A DNA stretch of 64,000 nt from Parazoarcus communis SWub3 = DSM 12120 (GTDB taxonomy: Bacteria > Pseudomonadota > Gammaproteobacteria > Burkholderiales > Rhodocyclaceae), in the NCBI RefSeq assembly GCF_003226565.1, contig NZ_QKOE01000002.1, positions 62,001 to 126,000 on the forward strand, written 5' to 3'. This document shows positions 1-8,940 of the stretch, in pieces; the stretch's first letter is position 1, and each line of letters begins with the position of its first letter. The position numbers were made by a program, and so were the translations under genes. The notes under the pieces are model-generated. The model was not told the origin of the DNA. It saw only the letters and a program-made list of their open reading frames with translations, and made no database searches.

Positions 1-361
1 GCATGCGCGGCGCCAGCTGATGCACTCGCGGGATCAGCCGCGGCAGCAGGTAGGGACCGATGGTGTAGATCACGCCGACACGCAAGGGGCCGGCCAGCGG
101 ATCCTTGCCGGCCGCGGCAATCTCGTGGATCTGGCCGGCCTCGACCAGCACCTTCTCGGCCTGGGCAACGATGCGGCGGCCGGTTTCGGTGATCTTGACC
201 TCGGACGCACTGCGCTCGAACAACTGGATGCCCAGTTCCTCCTCCACCTTCTTGATCGCCACCGACAAGGTGGGCTGGGAGACATGGCACTTTTCGGCCG
301 CACGGCCAAAGTGGCGTTCATGGGCCAGGGCAACGAGGTAACGCAGATCGGTCAGAGTCAT
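1..361 (-). CDS. oxyR: OxyR-type LysR regulator, N-terminal part
   Basis: This is the N-terminal 120 residues of a LysR-family regulator; the rest lies beyond the left edge. It reads from an ATG at 361 and opens MTLTDLRYLVALA, followed by the winged helix-turn-helix (GRAAEKCHVSQPTLS, about residues 19-33). The stretch DPLAGPLRVGVIYTIGPYLLP at the start of the effector domain is very typical of OxyR. OxyR senses hydrogen peroxide through a cysteine pair in the effector domain, which is outside the window, so the redox cysteines cannot be checked. It is divergent from the TonB-dependent receptor gene, with about 147 bases between the two starts. I am confident of the family and fairly confident of OxyR rather than a close LysR paralogue. 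Confidence 0.88.
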   Translation of the reverse strand, partial: MTLTDLRYLVALAHERHFGRAAEKCHVSQPTLSVAIKKVEEELGIQLFERSASEVKITETGRRIVAQAEKVLVEAGQIHEIAAAGKDPLAGPLRVGVIYTIGPYLLPRLIPRVHQLAPRM

Positions 362-508
362 CAGGCATACCAGTCTATCGAGGATGCAGCGTCAGGCTTG
401 AAACGTGTCCGGTGGCAGCCGCCAAATCAATCTTGCATCGATAATGAATTCGCGTTTGGCTGAAGGATATAATCCAGCACTCCAAGATCATTATCCCGCC
501 AAGCCAGC

Positions 509-2632
509 ATGCCGGTCCGTCTCATTTCCCGCCGAGTTGCAGGATGCCTTCTCGCAGGCTTTGCTGCAACCGTGTCGGCGCATGAAGAAGCCAGCGAACG
601 CAGCTTCTTCGAGGCCTTGCCGGTCGTGCTGACCCCCTCGCGCCTGCCACAGACGCTGCAGGATACGCCGGCTGCGGTCAGCGTCATCGATGCTGACATG
701 ATCGCCGCCACCGGGTATCGCGATCTGGGGCGGCTGTTCCGCCTGGTACCGGGGATGCAGGTGGCCCAGGAGCGGGGACACGACCAGTGGGTCACCTATC
801 ATGGGCTGGGCGGTGATTATCCCAACCAGATGCAGGTTCTGGTCGATGGGCGATCGGTATACAGTCCCTACTTCTTCGGCGGCGCCGACTGGGGTGCGCT
901 TCCCGTCCGACCGGAAGACATCGAGCGCATCGAAATCGTGCGCGGAACCAATTCGGCAACTTACGGCGCAAACGCGTTCCTCGGCGTGGTCAATATCCTG
1001 ACCCGGCACACCGCGACCGAAACCGGCAGCACCGTCAATGTCAATCTGGGCAGCCGCGGCATTGCCGACGCCAGCGCACGCATGATCAGCCAGAGCGGCC
1101 CGCTCGGTATCCGTATCAGCGCCTCTCACCAACAGGACGAAGGCATCAGCGCAGTCAAGGACAACCGCAGGATCAACGTACTGAACCTTCGCGGCGACCT
1201 CCGGCTCAGCGACACGGACGAACTCTCCATCATTGGTGGACACACCCAGGGGCGACGTGGTCAGGGCTTCGAGGGTGTGCTTTTCGATGGCAGTGCAACG
1301 CGCGACGCCAGGCATCAGGACAGCCATCTGCATCTGCGCTGGCGCCACACCCCTTCAGACCAGGAAGAATGGTCCCTGTCGTGGTTCACCAACCACGAGC
1401 GCACTCGCGATCCCTGGCAGGTAAACTCGCATGCCAACCTGGAAGGCAGCCTGGGCAGTGCCCCCGCGCTCATTGCCATGCTGCGCTCGGTTCCAGCCCT
1501 GATCATCGATGTCGATAACAATCGCGACAGCCGCCGCAACAACATCGAACTTCAGCACCGTCTGCGCAGCTCCGAGAACCTGCACCTGCTGTGGGGTGTG
1601 GAATGGCGCCAGGACTGGCTGGAGGCCGACTCGCTGTTCTACTCGGGAGAAGCCTACAGTCAGCAGGAATGGCGCATGTTCGGCAATGCCGAGTGGCGTT
1701 TTTCACCCAACTGGCTGCTCAATGCCGGCACCATGCTCGAGTACATCGAAGACGACCGCGCCCGTATCGCGCCACGTGTCTTCCTGAACTGGCAGCCCTC
1801 ACCGGATCTCACCTGGCGGGCCGGTTACTCCGCCGGCTGGCGCCAGCCCTCGCTGTTCGAACGCCATGCCGATGTCCGTATCGTTCATGCCACCCAGGGT
1901 GAGCTGCAGATCCGCCATCAAGGCAACCCCGACCTTCGGCCACAACGTATTGACGCCGTCGAGATCGGCTTCCTGGGGCTGCTGCCGCGCGCCCAGGGAA
2001 GCGTCGATGTGCGTGTGTTCCATGAACGCGTCAAGGACTTCATCGTCCGGCGGCCGACTTCGTTTGCGCTCGACAACACGCTCGACACCTATTTCCCGGT
2101 GGTTCCCGGCATCGATACGACCTACCTGTTCCAGAACCTGCTGGGGAGCACCCGCTGGGACAATGCCAGAGGAACTGTCAGGCTGACCGGTCTCGAATAC
2201 CAGCTACGGACACGCCCATGGCAGAACGGTGAGCTGATCCTCAACCACAGCATGATCAGGGCCCGCAGCTCGGACGCAGCAGTCACCGGCAGCGTTGCGC
2301 CCTATGTTGCGAGCCTGAGCTGGTTGCAGCAGATCGGCCCCTGGCAATCCATGCTCAGCCTGTTTCGCATGGGTCCGTCGGATGCGGGTACCGGTTACAC
2401 CGAAGGCGAATCCCTTAGCATGAAGGCATACACTACGCTGGACTGGAGCGTATCGCGCAGGCTGCTGTTTGGACGACAGCCGGTCGAAGTCCGGCTGACC
2501 GGCATCAATCTGCTGGGCAAGCACCAGGAACTGATCCATCGTCCAGCCGAAACCCTGCCGCAATATGCGGGTAACAAGGCAGCCAATCCGATGGAACCCC
2601 AGGTCTGGATCTCGATGCGGACGACCTTCTGA
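509..2632 (+). CDS. TonB-dependent outer-membrane receptor
   Basis: This 707-residue protein has an N-terminal signal peptide (about residues 1-24, ending near VSA-HEE). A plug domain follows, with the conserved segments TPAAVSVIDADMI, LVDGRSVY and RIEIVRGTNSATYGANAFLGVVNI (here split by family position, about residues 50-165). The rest is a long beta-barrel ending in an aromatic residue (MRTTF). Such receptors import siderophores, haem, cobalamin or other scarce ligands across the outer membrane using TonB-ExbBD energy. The substrate cannot be read from the sequence, and no transporter genes lie beside it. A TATAAT hexamer at 468-473 is a possible -10 element. The ATG at 509 has no strong ribosome binding site but gives a proper signal peptide. 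Confidence 0.9.
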   Translation: MPVRLISRRVAGCLLAGFAATVSAHEEASERSFFEALPVVLTPSRLPQTLQDTPAAVSVIDADMIAATGYRDLGRLFRLVPGMQVAQERGHDQWVTYHGLGGDYPNQMQVLVDGRSVYSPYFFGGADWGALPVRPEDIERIEIVRGTNSATYGANAFLGVVNILTRHTATETGSTVNVNLGSRGIADASARMISQSGPLGIRISASHQQDEGISAVKDNRRINVLNLRGDLRLSDTDELSIIGGHTQGRRGQGFEGVLFDGSATRDARHQDSHLHLRWRHTPSDQEEWSLSWFTNHERTRDPWQVNSHANLEGSLGSAPALIAMLRSVPALIIDVDNNRDSRRNNIELQHRLRSSENLHLLWGVEWRQDWLEADSLFYSGEAYSQQEWRMFGNAEWRFSPNWLLNAGTMLEYIEDDRARIAPRVFLNWQPSPDLTWRAGYSAGWRQPSLFERHADVRIVHATQGELQIRHQGNPDLRPQRIDAVEIGFLGLLPRAQGSVDVRVFHERVKDFIVRRPTSFALDNTLDTYFPVVPGIDTTYLFQNLLGSTRWDNARGTVRLTGLEYQLRTRPWQNGELILNHSMIRARSSDAAVTGSVAPYVASLSWLQQIGPWQSMLSLFRMGPSDAGTGYTEGESLSMKAYTTLDWSVSRRLLFGRQPVEVRLTGINLLGKHQELIHRPAETLPQYAGNKAANPMEPQVWISMRTTF

Positions 2633-2752
2633 ATAGCCCATGGGCTTGATTCCGGAACCGATGGCCCTCATGTTGCCTGCAAGCTCCCGGGAACAGGACA
2701 CCGATTCTGGCGTCAACACCCGGTCGATCGTCTTTGACTGAAAGGACTGCTC

Positions 2753-4210
2753 ATGCGAAACACTCTGGCTGCAAGCACCCTGATTCTTGCCCTGACCGCC
2801 GCCATTTCCGGCAGCGGCCTGATCACTCCGGCTCACGCACAGGTCACTCAAGGTAGCGCGGCGACGTCGATGGTCAGCCCCAATCGCTACGGCCTGCCCG
2901 ACTTTGGCGATCTGGTCGAGCAAGTTGGCCCGGCAGTGGTCAACATCAGCGTAGTGGAAGAGCGCCAGGTGGGCATGACAGACAACCCATTCGGCAACGA
3001 TCCGTTCTACGACTTCCTGCGTCGCTTCGGTGTACCCATGCCCGACATGCCGGGACAACCCGGAGGCACCCCCCGCATCAACCGCGGGATCGGCTCGGGT
3101 TTCATCGTCAGTTCCGACGGCTACGTGCTGACCAATGCCCACGTTGTCGGCGACAGTGGCGCAGAGGTCACCGTCCGCCTGATCGACAAGCGCGAATTCA
3201 AGGCCAGGGTGGTGGGCACCGACAAGCGTACTGACGTTGCCGTACTCAAGATCGAAGCCAGCAACCTGCCGACGGTCAAGATTGGCAATGCCGACCGCGC
3301 GCGGGTAGGCGAATGGGTCGTTGCAATGGGCTCACCCTTCGGCTTCGACAACACGGTCACCGCCGGCATCATCTCGGCAAAGGCGCGCCGGCTGCCTGAC
3401 GAAAACTATGTCCCCTTCATCCAGACCGACGTCGCCATCAACCCGGGCAACTCCGGCGGCCCGCTGTTCAACCTGGCGGGTGAGGTGGTCGGCATCAATT
3501 CACAGATCTACTCACGGTCTGGTGGATTCATGGGCATTTCCTTTGCCATCCCGATCGACGTCGCGATGACGGTCAAGGACCAGCTCGTCACCCACGGCAG
3601 GGTCCAGCGCGGTCGGCTCGGCATCGCCATCCAGGGCGTCGACAAGGAACTTGCCCAGACCTTTGGCCTGAGCGATGCACGTGGCGCCCTCGTTGCCAGC
3701 GTCGAACCGGGCAGTGCGGCCGACAAGGCCGGTCTGAAAGCCGGTGATGTCGTCCTGACCGTAGATGGCACCCGTGTGGTCGATTCTGCCGACCTGCCGC
3801 GCATCATCGGTGAAAAGCGCCCCGGCAACCGCGTCAGACTCGAAATCTGGCGAGACGGCAAGGCCCGCGAAGTCACCGCAACACTGGACGAACTGACCCC
3901 CGAACCCACCACCACGGCCCGCCGCAGCGGCGGCGAACCTGCAGGCGGCAAACTTGGCCTCAACGCGCGCATGCTCACCAGCCAGGAAGCGTCCCAACTT
4001 GGCGTGAGCAACGGTATCGTCGTCGAAGGCGCAAGTGGACCGGCTGCACGTGCGGGCTTGCGCCGTGGCGATGTGATCCTGGCGATCAACAACCAGCCCG
4101 TCGGATCACTGGAACAGTTCCGCCAGCAGATCGAACGCGCCGGCAATCGCTTCGCATTACTGATCCAGCGCGGCGAAGCGCGAATCTTCGTTCCCGTCCG
4201 GATCGAGTAA
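2753..4210 (+). CDS. Periplasmic serine endoprotease, DegP/MucD (Do) type
   Basis: This 485-residue Do-family protease/chaperone degrades or refolds damaged envelope proteins. A signal peptide covers about residues 1-30 (ending AHA-Q). The trypsin-like domain shows the catalytic triad: H130 in TNAHVV, D161 in RTDVAVLKI and S234 in GNSGGPLF. Two PDZ domains follow, about residues 280-375 and 395-480, the second with the GLRRGDVILAINNQPV signature. Length and two-PDZ layout fit DegP/MucD rather than DegS. The ATG at 2753 is preceded by GAAAGGA. It follows the receptor gene on the same strand after 120 bases but is probably a separate unit. A long inverted repeat lies just after its stop. Confidence 0.95.
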   Translation: MRNTLAASTLILALTAAISGSGLITPAHAQVTQGSAATSMVSPNRYGLPDFGDLVEQVGPAVVNISVVEERQVGMTDNPFGNDPFYDFLRRFGVPMPDMPGQPGGTPRINRGIGSGFIVSSDGYVLTNAHVVGDSGAEVTVRLIDKREFKARVVGTDKRTDVAVLKIEASNLPTVKIGNADRARVGEWVVAMGSPFGFDNTVTAGIISAKARRLPDENYVPFIQTDVAINPGNSGGPLFNLAGEVVGINSQIYSRSGGFMGISFAIPIDVAMTVKDQLVTHGRVQRGRLGIAIQGVDKELAQTFGLSDARGALVASVEPGSAADKAGLKAGDVVLTVDGTRVVDSADLPRIIGEKRPGNRVRLEIWRDGKAREVTATLDELTPEPTTTARRSGGEPAGGKLGLNARMLTSQEASQLGVSNGIVVEGASGPAARAGLRRGDVILAINNQPVGSLEQFRQQIERAGNRFALLIQRGEARIFVPVRIE

Positions 4211-4217
4211 GTACTCG

Positions 4218-4270
4218 ATGGCACCCGTCGGATCGGCATGTGGGCATGCATATCATCCGACGGGTGCCAT
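4218..4270 (+). terminator. 16-bp perfect inverted repeat after the DegP gene
   Basis: The arms at 4218-4233 (ATGGCACCCGTCGGAT) and 4255-4270 are exact reverse complements, separated by 21 bases. The element begins eight bases after the protease stop codon, as expected for a transcription terminator or mRNA-stabilising hairpin. No T-run follows, so it is not a canonical intrinsic terminator. Confidence 0.55.
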
Positions 4271-4367
4271 GTTCATGGCCGGTACAACATGGTCAGTGGC
4301 GACGCTGCTCGCCTTTCCGGATTCTCCTTGTTACACAGAGGGTTTATGATGTCGGGTTTGGGGAGTC

Positions 4368-5720
4368 ATGCATGACTCTCAAACACTCAGGCGATCACTG
4401 ATGCCGTTCTCGGACACCCTGGCCCACAGCCCGACCGCGTTGCTCGAAACCGTCTTCGACGCACTGCCCGACAGTGTGTTCCTGATCGACCCCGACACTT
4501 CCCGCATCGTCTATTGCAATCGAGCCGCTTGGTCCGATCTGGGCTACGACCAGGCAAGCGACCTGCTCGACCACTCGGTACTCAGCCTGCAGAAAGACGT
4601 CATCGGGCCGGAGCAATGGCGCAGCATCGCGATCGAGATCCGCGCGCGCTCGCCTTATGTCTTCATCGGTCGCCACCGCCACCGCCAGGGCTGGGAACTG
4701 CCGGTCGAGGTCTATACCAGCTGCTTCGAGTTCGACGGTCGTGATTACTTCCTGTCGGTTGCCCGCGACATCACCACCCGTACCCAGCTGGAACGCGAAC
4801 TCAGCGCACGCGATGCACAGTTGCGCTTTGCACTGAATGAAGCCAGCGACGGGCTTTGGGATTGGGACATCATCAGCGGATCGGTGTTCTTCAGCCCACA
4901 ACTCAAACGCATGCTGGGCTACGGCCCCGAAGAGCTAGCCCCCCATCTGTCGAGCTGGGCCGACAACATCCATCCGGACGACGTGGTCTGGGTCCGATCC
5001 GTCATCGATGACCACCTCGCCGGCCGGCGCGAGCGTTTCGAAGCCGAATACCGCCTGCGCAACCGCAATGGCCACTATCTATGGGTTCATGATCGCGGCC
5101 GCATCTGCGAACGCGATCCGGATGGACGCCCCTTGCGCATGGTCGGCATGGTGCATAACGTCACCGACCGCAAGAACCTCGAACTCCGACTGCAGCGCCT
5201 GGCCTCGCACGACAGCCTGACCGGCTTGTTGAACCGGCGGGAGAGCGAGATCATCCTCGAAACCCAGATCAGCCTGTGTCGACGCCTGCAACTACCGCTG
5301 GGCATCTGCCTGTTCGACCTCGACAACTTCAAGTCGATCAATGACGTCCACGGTCACCTGTGCGGCGATCAGGTCCTCGCCGGCGTCGCCGAACTATTCA
5401 ATCAGCACGTCCGCAGCGCAGACTACCTGTTCCGCTGGGGCGGTGAAGAGTTCATGCTGATCTGTGTCGACACCACGCTGGAACAACTTCAGCAGCGTGT
5501 CGAAGGGCTGCGCACCCTGCTCGAGTCCAAAACCTGGGACACCCTGCCCGCGCTGGGCAAGGTCACCGCCAGTTTCGGCATCGCGGTATTCCCTGACCAC
5601 GGCGACAGTGCCCGCGAACTGTTCATTGCTGCGGATGCGGCACTCTATCGCGCCAAGTCATGTGGTCGTAATCGGGTGGAACTTGCCGACACCTGGCCGG
5701 CAAACACCTTCACACCCTGA
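4368..5720 (+). CDS. PAS-PAS-GGDEF diguanylate cyclase
   Basis: This soluble 450-residue protein probably makes cyclic di-GMP. A PAS domain covers about residues 24-138 ([19 protein letters not shown]). A second PAS with a PAC segment covers about 150-268 ([24 protein letters not shown]). The GGDEF domain runs from about 275. Its active-site motif is intact as GGEEF (358-362). An RxxD inhibitory site (RSAD, 349-352) lies exactly five residues before it, so product feedback inhibition is expected. No membrane segments are seen. The ATG at 4368 sits only two bases after a GGGGAG sequence; the in-frame ATG at 4401 is a real alternative start. It is convergent with the chemoreceptor gene, overlapping it by 11 bases. 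Confidence 0.92.
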   Translation: MHDSQTLRRSLMPFSDTLAHSPTALLETVFDALPDSVFLIDPDTSRIVYCNRAAWSDLGYDQASDLLDHSVLSLQKDVIGPEQWRSIAIEIRARSPYVFIGRHRHRQGWELPVEVYTSCFEFDGRDYFLSVARDITTRTQLERELSARDAQLRFALNEASDGLWDWDIISGSVFFSPQLKRMLGYGPEELAPHLSSWADNIHPDDVVWVRSVIDDHLAGRRERFEAEYRLRNRNGHYLWVHDRGRICERDPDGRPLRMVGMVHNVTDRKNLELRLQRLASHDSLTGLLNRRESEIILETQISLCRRLQLPLGICLFDLDNFKSINDVHGHLCGDQVLAGVAELFNQHVRSADYLFRWGGEEFMLICVDTTLEQLQQRVEGLRTLLESKTWDTLPALGKVTASFGIAVFPDHGDSARELFIAADAALYRAKSCGRNRVELADTWPANTFTP

Positions 5721-7332
5721 AACGCGACACCAGATCCTGCAGTCGGGCAGCAAGCTGCTCCAATTCGCGAGCCGCCTCCACCGTATTCTCGATCGCCGCA
5801 TTGTTTTCCCGCGCCATGCCGGCAATCGCGTCGATACTGGCGGTCACCGACTCGCTGGCACGATGCTGGTCGCCTGTTGCGCCAGCGATCAGATCCAGGC
5901 CTTCACCCACTTCCGTCACCGAAGAGTTGGCAGCAACCAGCACATCCGACACCACGTCGGCTGCCCGACGGCTGGAACTCAGATGATCCAGCCCGCGTGC
6001 AATCGAATCCTGCACCGAGGTCGACTGCCGGCTGATCTCCTGGGTGATCGAGTCGATCTCGCCAGCTGATCGTGCCGACTTTTCCGCCAGCTTGCGGACT
6101 TCATCCGCCACCACCGCAAAACCGCGCCCCTGCTCGCCCGCGCGCGCCGCCTCGATCGCGGCATTGAGCGCAAGCAGGTTGGTCTGTTCGGCGATCTCAC
6201 GAACCTCTTTCGTCATGTTGGTGATCGACCGGGTCGAATCGACAAAGGCACCGACCGATTCCGCCATATGCCTGACCGCCTGCTCGACGTGCGAAACCTC
6301 ACCGATCAACTGCTCCAGACTGCGCTGTCCCTCCTGCGAGCGCGCCAGACTCTCGCGCGACCGTGCCCGGACGGATTCGGTATTGCTCGCAATGCGCGAA
6401 ATTCCGGCATTGAGCTCATCCACCGACTCGGCCGCACGCACCGAACTGTCATTCTGCCGGTGCGAACTCTCTGCCAGCCGCGACGCACCCTGAACCAGAT
6501 TTCGTGCCGAGCCGGTCACCGCATCGGCCGATGTGCTGACCTGACGCACCAGGCCACCAATGGTCGCGAGCATGCGATTGAAGGTATCGGCGGTCCTGCC
6601 GATCTCATCCTTGCCCTCCGCCTCCAGACGACGGGTCAGATCCCCCCCTCCTGCAGCAATCTCCGACAGGCTGTCGGTCAGGTGCGACAAGGGCCGGGTC
6701 ACGAAACGACGGATGAAAAGATAGACAAAACCGATCAGTGGCAAGGACACCAGCAGTGCAAACAGGATGCTCTGGTTACGGAATGCACTGACTGCGGCAT
6801 TGACCTTGTCGAGCGAGATCCGCATGCTGACGACGCCCAGGGGCGTTCCTTCCGGCACCTGATGGCAGAGCGTGCAATCCTTGCCCAGGTAATTCCGGGC
6901 AGCCGGTGACGGAATCACCACCCGCAAATGATCGCCGTAGCGCTCATCACGCTGAACCTCGATGAAGGGCTGTCCATTCGCCAGTACCTTGCGTTCGGTC
7001 TCATCGAGCATTTGCTCACTGGCCGATCCGGGCCCATACACCTTGCTTACCGCCTCGCCACGGACCACCTTGAGATCGCGAACCGACGACAACTCCTTGA
7101 TCTGGTCGAGAAACACATCGCGCTGATCGACCGTACCGGTAATCATCATTCCCGTCAGCCCAGCCATCGTCATCTCATTGACCGTACTGGCGAAATCCTT
7201 GGCCTGGTCAATCGCGGTATCGCGATTCACCTTGGTCTCCCAGGCAATCATGCTGCCCCAGGCAAGGATCAGCATCAGCCAGATCGCCCCGGTCAGACGT
7301 ACCCAGATTGGTGTGTCGGACAACCGACCCAT
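5710..7332 (-). CDS. Methyl-accepting chemotaxis protein with periplasmic haem c site
   Basis: This 540-residue transmembrane chemoreceptor has TM1 at about residues 14-31, a periplasmic sensor domain at 32-186, TM2 at 187-207, a HAMP domain at about 208-262 and a cytoplasmic signalling domain with the conserved hairpin ([20 protein letters not shown], then [14 protein letters not shown]). The sensor domain contains C153-T-L-C156-H157, a c-type haem attachment motif, in a region resembling the Tll0287-like/DUF3365 sensors. This suggests that it senses redox state or a diatomic gas such as oxygen or NO. The next gene, divergent from it, encodes cytochrome c', itself a gas-binding haem protein. 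The family call is firm; haem binding is inferred from the motif. Confidence 0.93.
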   Translation of the reverse strand: MGRLSDTPIWVRLTGAIWLMLILAWGSMIAWETKVNRDTAIDQAKDFASTVNEMTMAGLTGMMITGTVDQRDVFLDQIKELSSVRDLKVVRGEAVSKVYGPGSASEQMLDETERKVLANGQPFIEVQRDERYGDHLRVVIPSPAARNYLGKDCTLCHQVPEGTPLGVVSMRISLDKVNAAVSAFRNQSILFALLVSLPLIGFVYLFIRRFVTRPLSHLTDSLSEIAAGGGDLTRRLEAEGKDEIGRTADTFNRMLATIGGLVRQVSTSADAVTGSARNLVQGASRLAESSHRQNDSSVRAAESVDELNAGISRIASNTESVRARSRESLARSQEGQRSLEQLIGEVSHVEQAVRHMAESVGAFVDSTRSITNMTKEVREIAEQTNLLALNAAIEAARAGEQGRGFAVVADEVRKLAEKSARSAGEIDSITQEISRQSTSVQDSIARGLDHLSSSRRAADVVSDVLVAANSSVTEVGEGLDLIAGATGDQHRASESVTASIDAIAGMARENNAAIENTVEAARELEQLAARLQDLVSRFRV

Positions 7333-7593
7333 GACTCACTCCTCGATACGACACCCTGAGGGGTGTCATCTCTTCCATTGTACTCAGGGACTACGGCCAA
7401 CTTCCGCCAAAGCTTTAGCCGATTATTCGTCGATCCGGATCAGCGCATCGAAGGTAATTTGAGTTGTCACGCAAAGGGAATATCATTCAATGACGATAAA
7501 CTCGTTGAACCAAAAGATCCGATCGATTGTCGCAGTGCGGGATTCAGATTTTCCGTATGTGAATCCGTCGATCCATCCTACTAGAGGCCAAAC

Positions 7594-8055
7594 ATGAAAA
7601 AATCCTTCGCTCGCGCCACGCTCGGCATTCTTGCCTTCTCCCTTGCCACTGCAGCTTCCGCCCAGGTCAAACCGGAAGACCAGATCAAGTTCCGCAAGGC
7701 CGGTTACAGCTTCATGAGCTGGAACATGGGCAAGATCAAGGCCAACCTCGATGGCAGCTATGATGCCGCCCAGGTCACTGCCGCTGCCAACGCGATCGCC
7801 GCCATTGCCAACTCCGGCATGGGCGCACTGTATGGTCCGGGTACCGACAAGTCGATTGGCGACCAGAAGACCCGCGTGAAGCCTGAACTGTTCCAGAACA
7901 TGCCTGAAGTCGGCAAGCTCGCCACCAACTTCAATGCAGCCACCACCGAACTGGCCAAGGCCGCCGCCACTGGCGACGCAGCGGCCGTCAAGGTCGCTTT
8001 CGGAGAAGTTGGCAAGACCTGTAAGGCTTGCCACGACCAGTTCCGCATGGACTGA
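7594..8055 (+). CDS. Cytochrome c' (class II cytochrome c)
   Basis: This 153-residue periplasmic four-helix-bundle cytochrome has a signal peptide ending at ASA-Q (about residue 23). The haem attachment motif C143-K-A-C146-H147 lies near the C-terminus, the usual place in class II cytochromes c. Cytochrome c' proteins bind NO and CO at a five-coordinate haem and are linked to NO tolerance. An AGAGG ribosome binding site precedes the ATG. Its neighbours fit: a haem-containing chemoreceptor upstream (divergent) and a cytochrome b561 downstream (convergent, sharing a terminator). Cytochrome c' and b561 genes are often adjacent in proteobacteria. Confidence 0.95.
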   Translation: MKKSFARATLGILAFSLATAASAQVKPEDQIKFRKAGYSFMSWNMGKIKANLDGSYDAAQVTAAANAIAAIANSGMGALYGPGTDKSIGDQKTRVKPELFQNMPEVGKLATNFNAATTELAKAAATGDAAAVKVAFGEVGKTCKACHDQFRMD

Positions 8056-8093
8056 TCCTGCCCCGCCAGCTGCCCAGTCTGGACAGCGTGGTA

Positions 8094-8125
8094 AAAAAAG
8101 CCGCACTCACTGGTGCGGCTTTTTT
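8094..8125. terminator. Bidirectional intrinsic terminator
   Basis: The stem AAAAAAGCCGCAC (8094-8106) pairs perfectly with GTGCGGCTTTTTT (8113-8125) across a six-base loop, with U-runs on both strands. It lies between the convergent cytochrome c' and cytochrome b561 genes and should terminate both. Confidence 0.92.
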
Positions 8126-8145
8126 ATTTTGGAGTCTCCGAATCC

Positions 8146-8844
8146 TCACCAGGCGGGCGCGGCCTGGGCCGGCGGAGGGGGAGGGGGAGGCGACAACAAA
8201 CCGCCCGTTGCGGCCCATACCGTTCCGCTCGCAAACACAAGCGCGATAATGAAAGCCACCAGCCCACCGCCCTTGGCCGCTTGCGCGGCAGGATCCTCGA
8301 CGGCCTTGACCCCGGTGATCATTGGTTTGACCAGGTTGTCCTTCTTTACATGAACATAGAAGAGGATGGCAGCCACATGCAGCGCAACCAGGGCCCCAAT
8401 CAACCAGATGTTGAGCCGATGCAAGCCTGTCAGCCAATCGCTGGTGTCCTTGCTGACCAGCGCGTACAGCGGCCCTTCAAAGGCAATGTCGTCGTTCGAC
8501 ATCAGCCCGCTGACCACCTGGAACGTTGCGACCGCCAGTAGTGCCAGCACCGACAAGGCGCCCAGCGGATTGTGCCCCAGGCCTTCCCATTCGCCCTTCA
8601 GGTAGGCCCTGATCCGGCCGGGGCCAGGAACGAAATGGGCAAAGCGCGCATAGGTCGAACCGACAAACCCCCATACCAGCCGGAAGGCCAGCAGACCGGC
8701 AATCGCAACCCCCAGACGCCCGTGCCAGACGATCAGGTTGCCACCTTCCAGACCAGTGACGAACACGCCAATCATCAACACCACCAGTAACCAGTGAAAC
8801 AATCGGGTAGGCAGGTCCCATACCCGGACATGTTTGGTATTCAT
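8146..8844 (-). CDS. Cytochrome b561-type membrane protein
   Basis: This 232-residue protein has four predicted transmembrane helices and histidines placed for two b-type haems (LFHWLL near residue 17, WHGRLG near 39, LHRLNIW and LVALHVAAI in the later helices). It matches the prokaryotic cytochrome b561 / Ni-Fe hydrogenase b-subunit family, which passes electrons from quinol to periplasmic acceptors. Convergent pairing with cytochrome c' suggests it reduces that cytochrome. After a fifth hydrophobic stretch the C-terminus carries a run of seven prolines, which is unusual. It starts at an ATG at 8844. Confidence 0.9.
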   Translation of the reverse strand: MNTKHVRVWDLPTRLFHWLLVVLMIGVFVTGLEGGNLIVWHGRLGVAIAGLLAFRLVWGFVGSTYARFAHFVPGPGRIRAYLKGEWEGLGHNPLGALSVLALLAVATFQVVSGLMSNDDIAFEGPLYALVSKDTSDWLTGLHRLNIWLIGALVALHVAAILFYVHVKKDNLVKPMITGVKAVEDPAAQAAKGGGLVAFIIALVFASGTVWAATGGLLSPPPPPPPAQAAPAW

Positions 8845-8940
8845 TGAAAAATCTCAGAAAAAAGAAAGCGTCGGGGCTAAAGACCCCTTTAGCCTGAAAT
8901 GGTTTCGGAACACAGGCACGACGCCTGAGCCGAAACCGGC

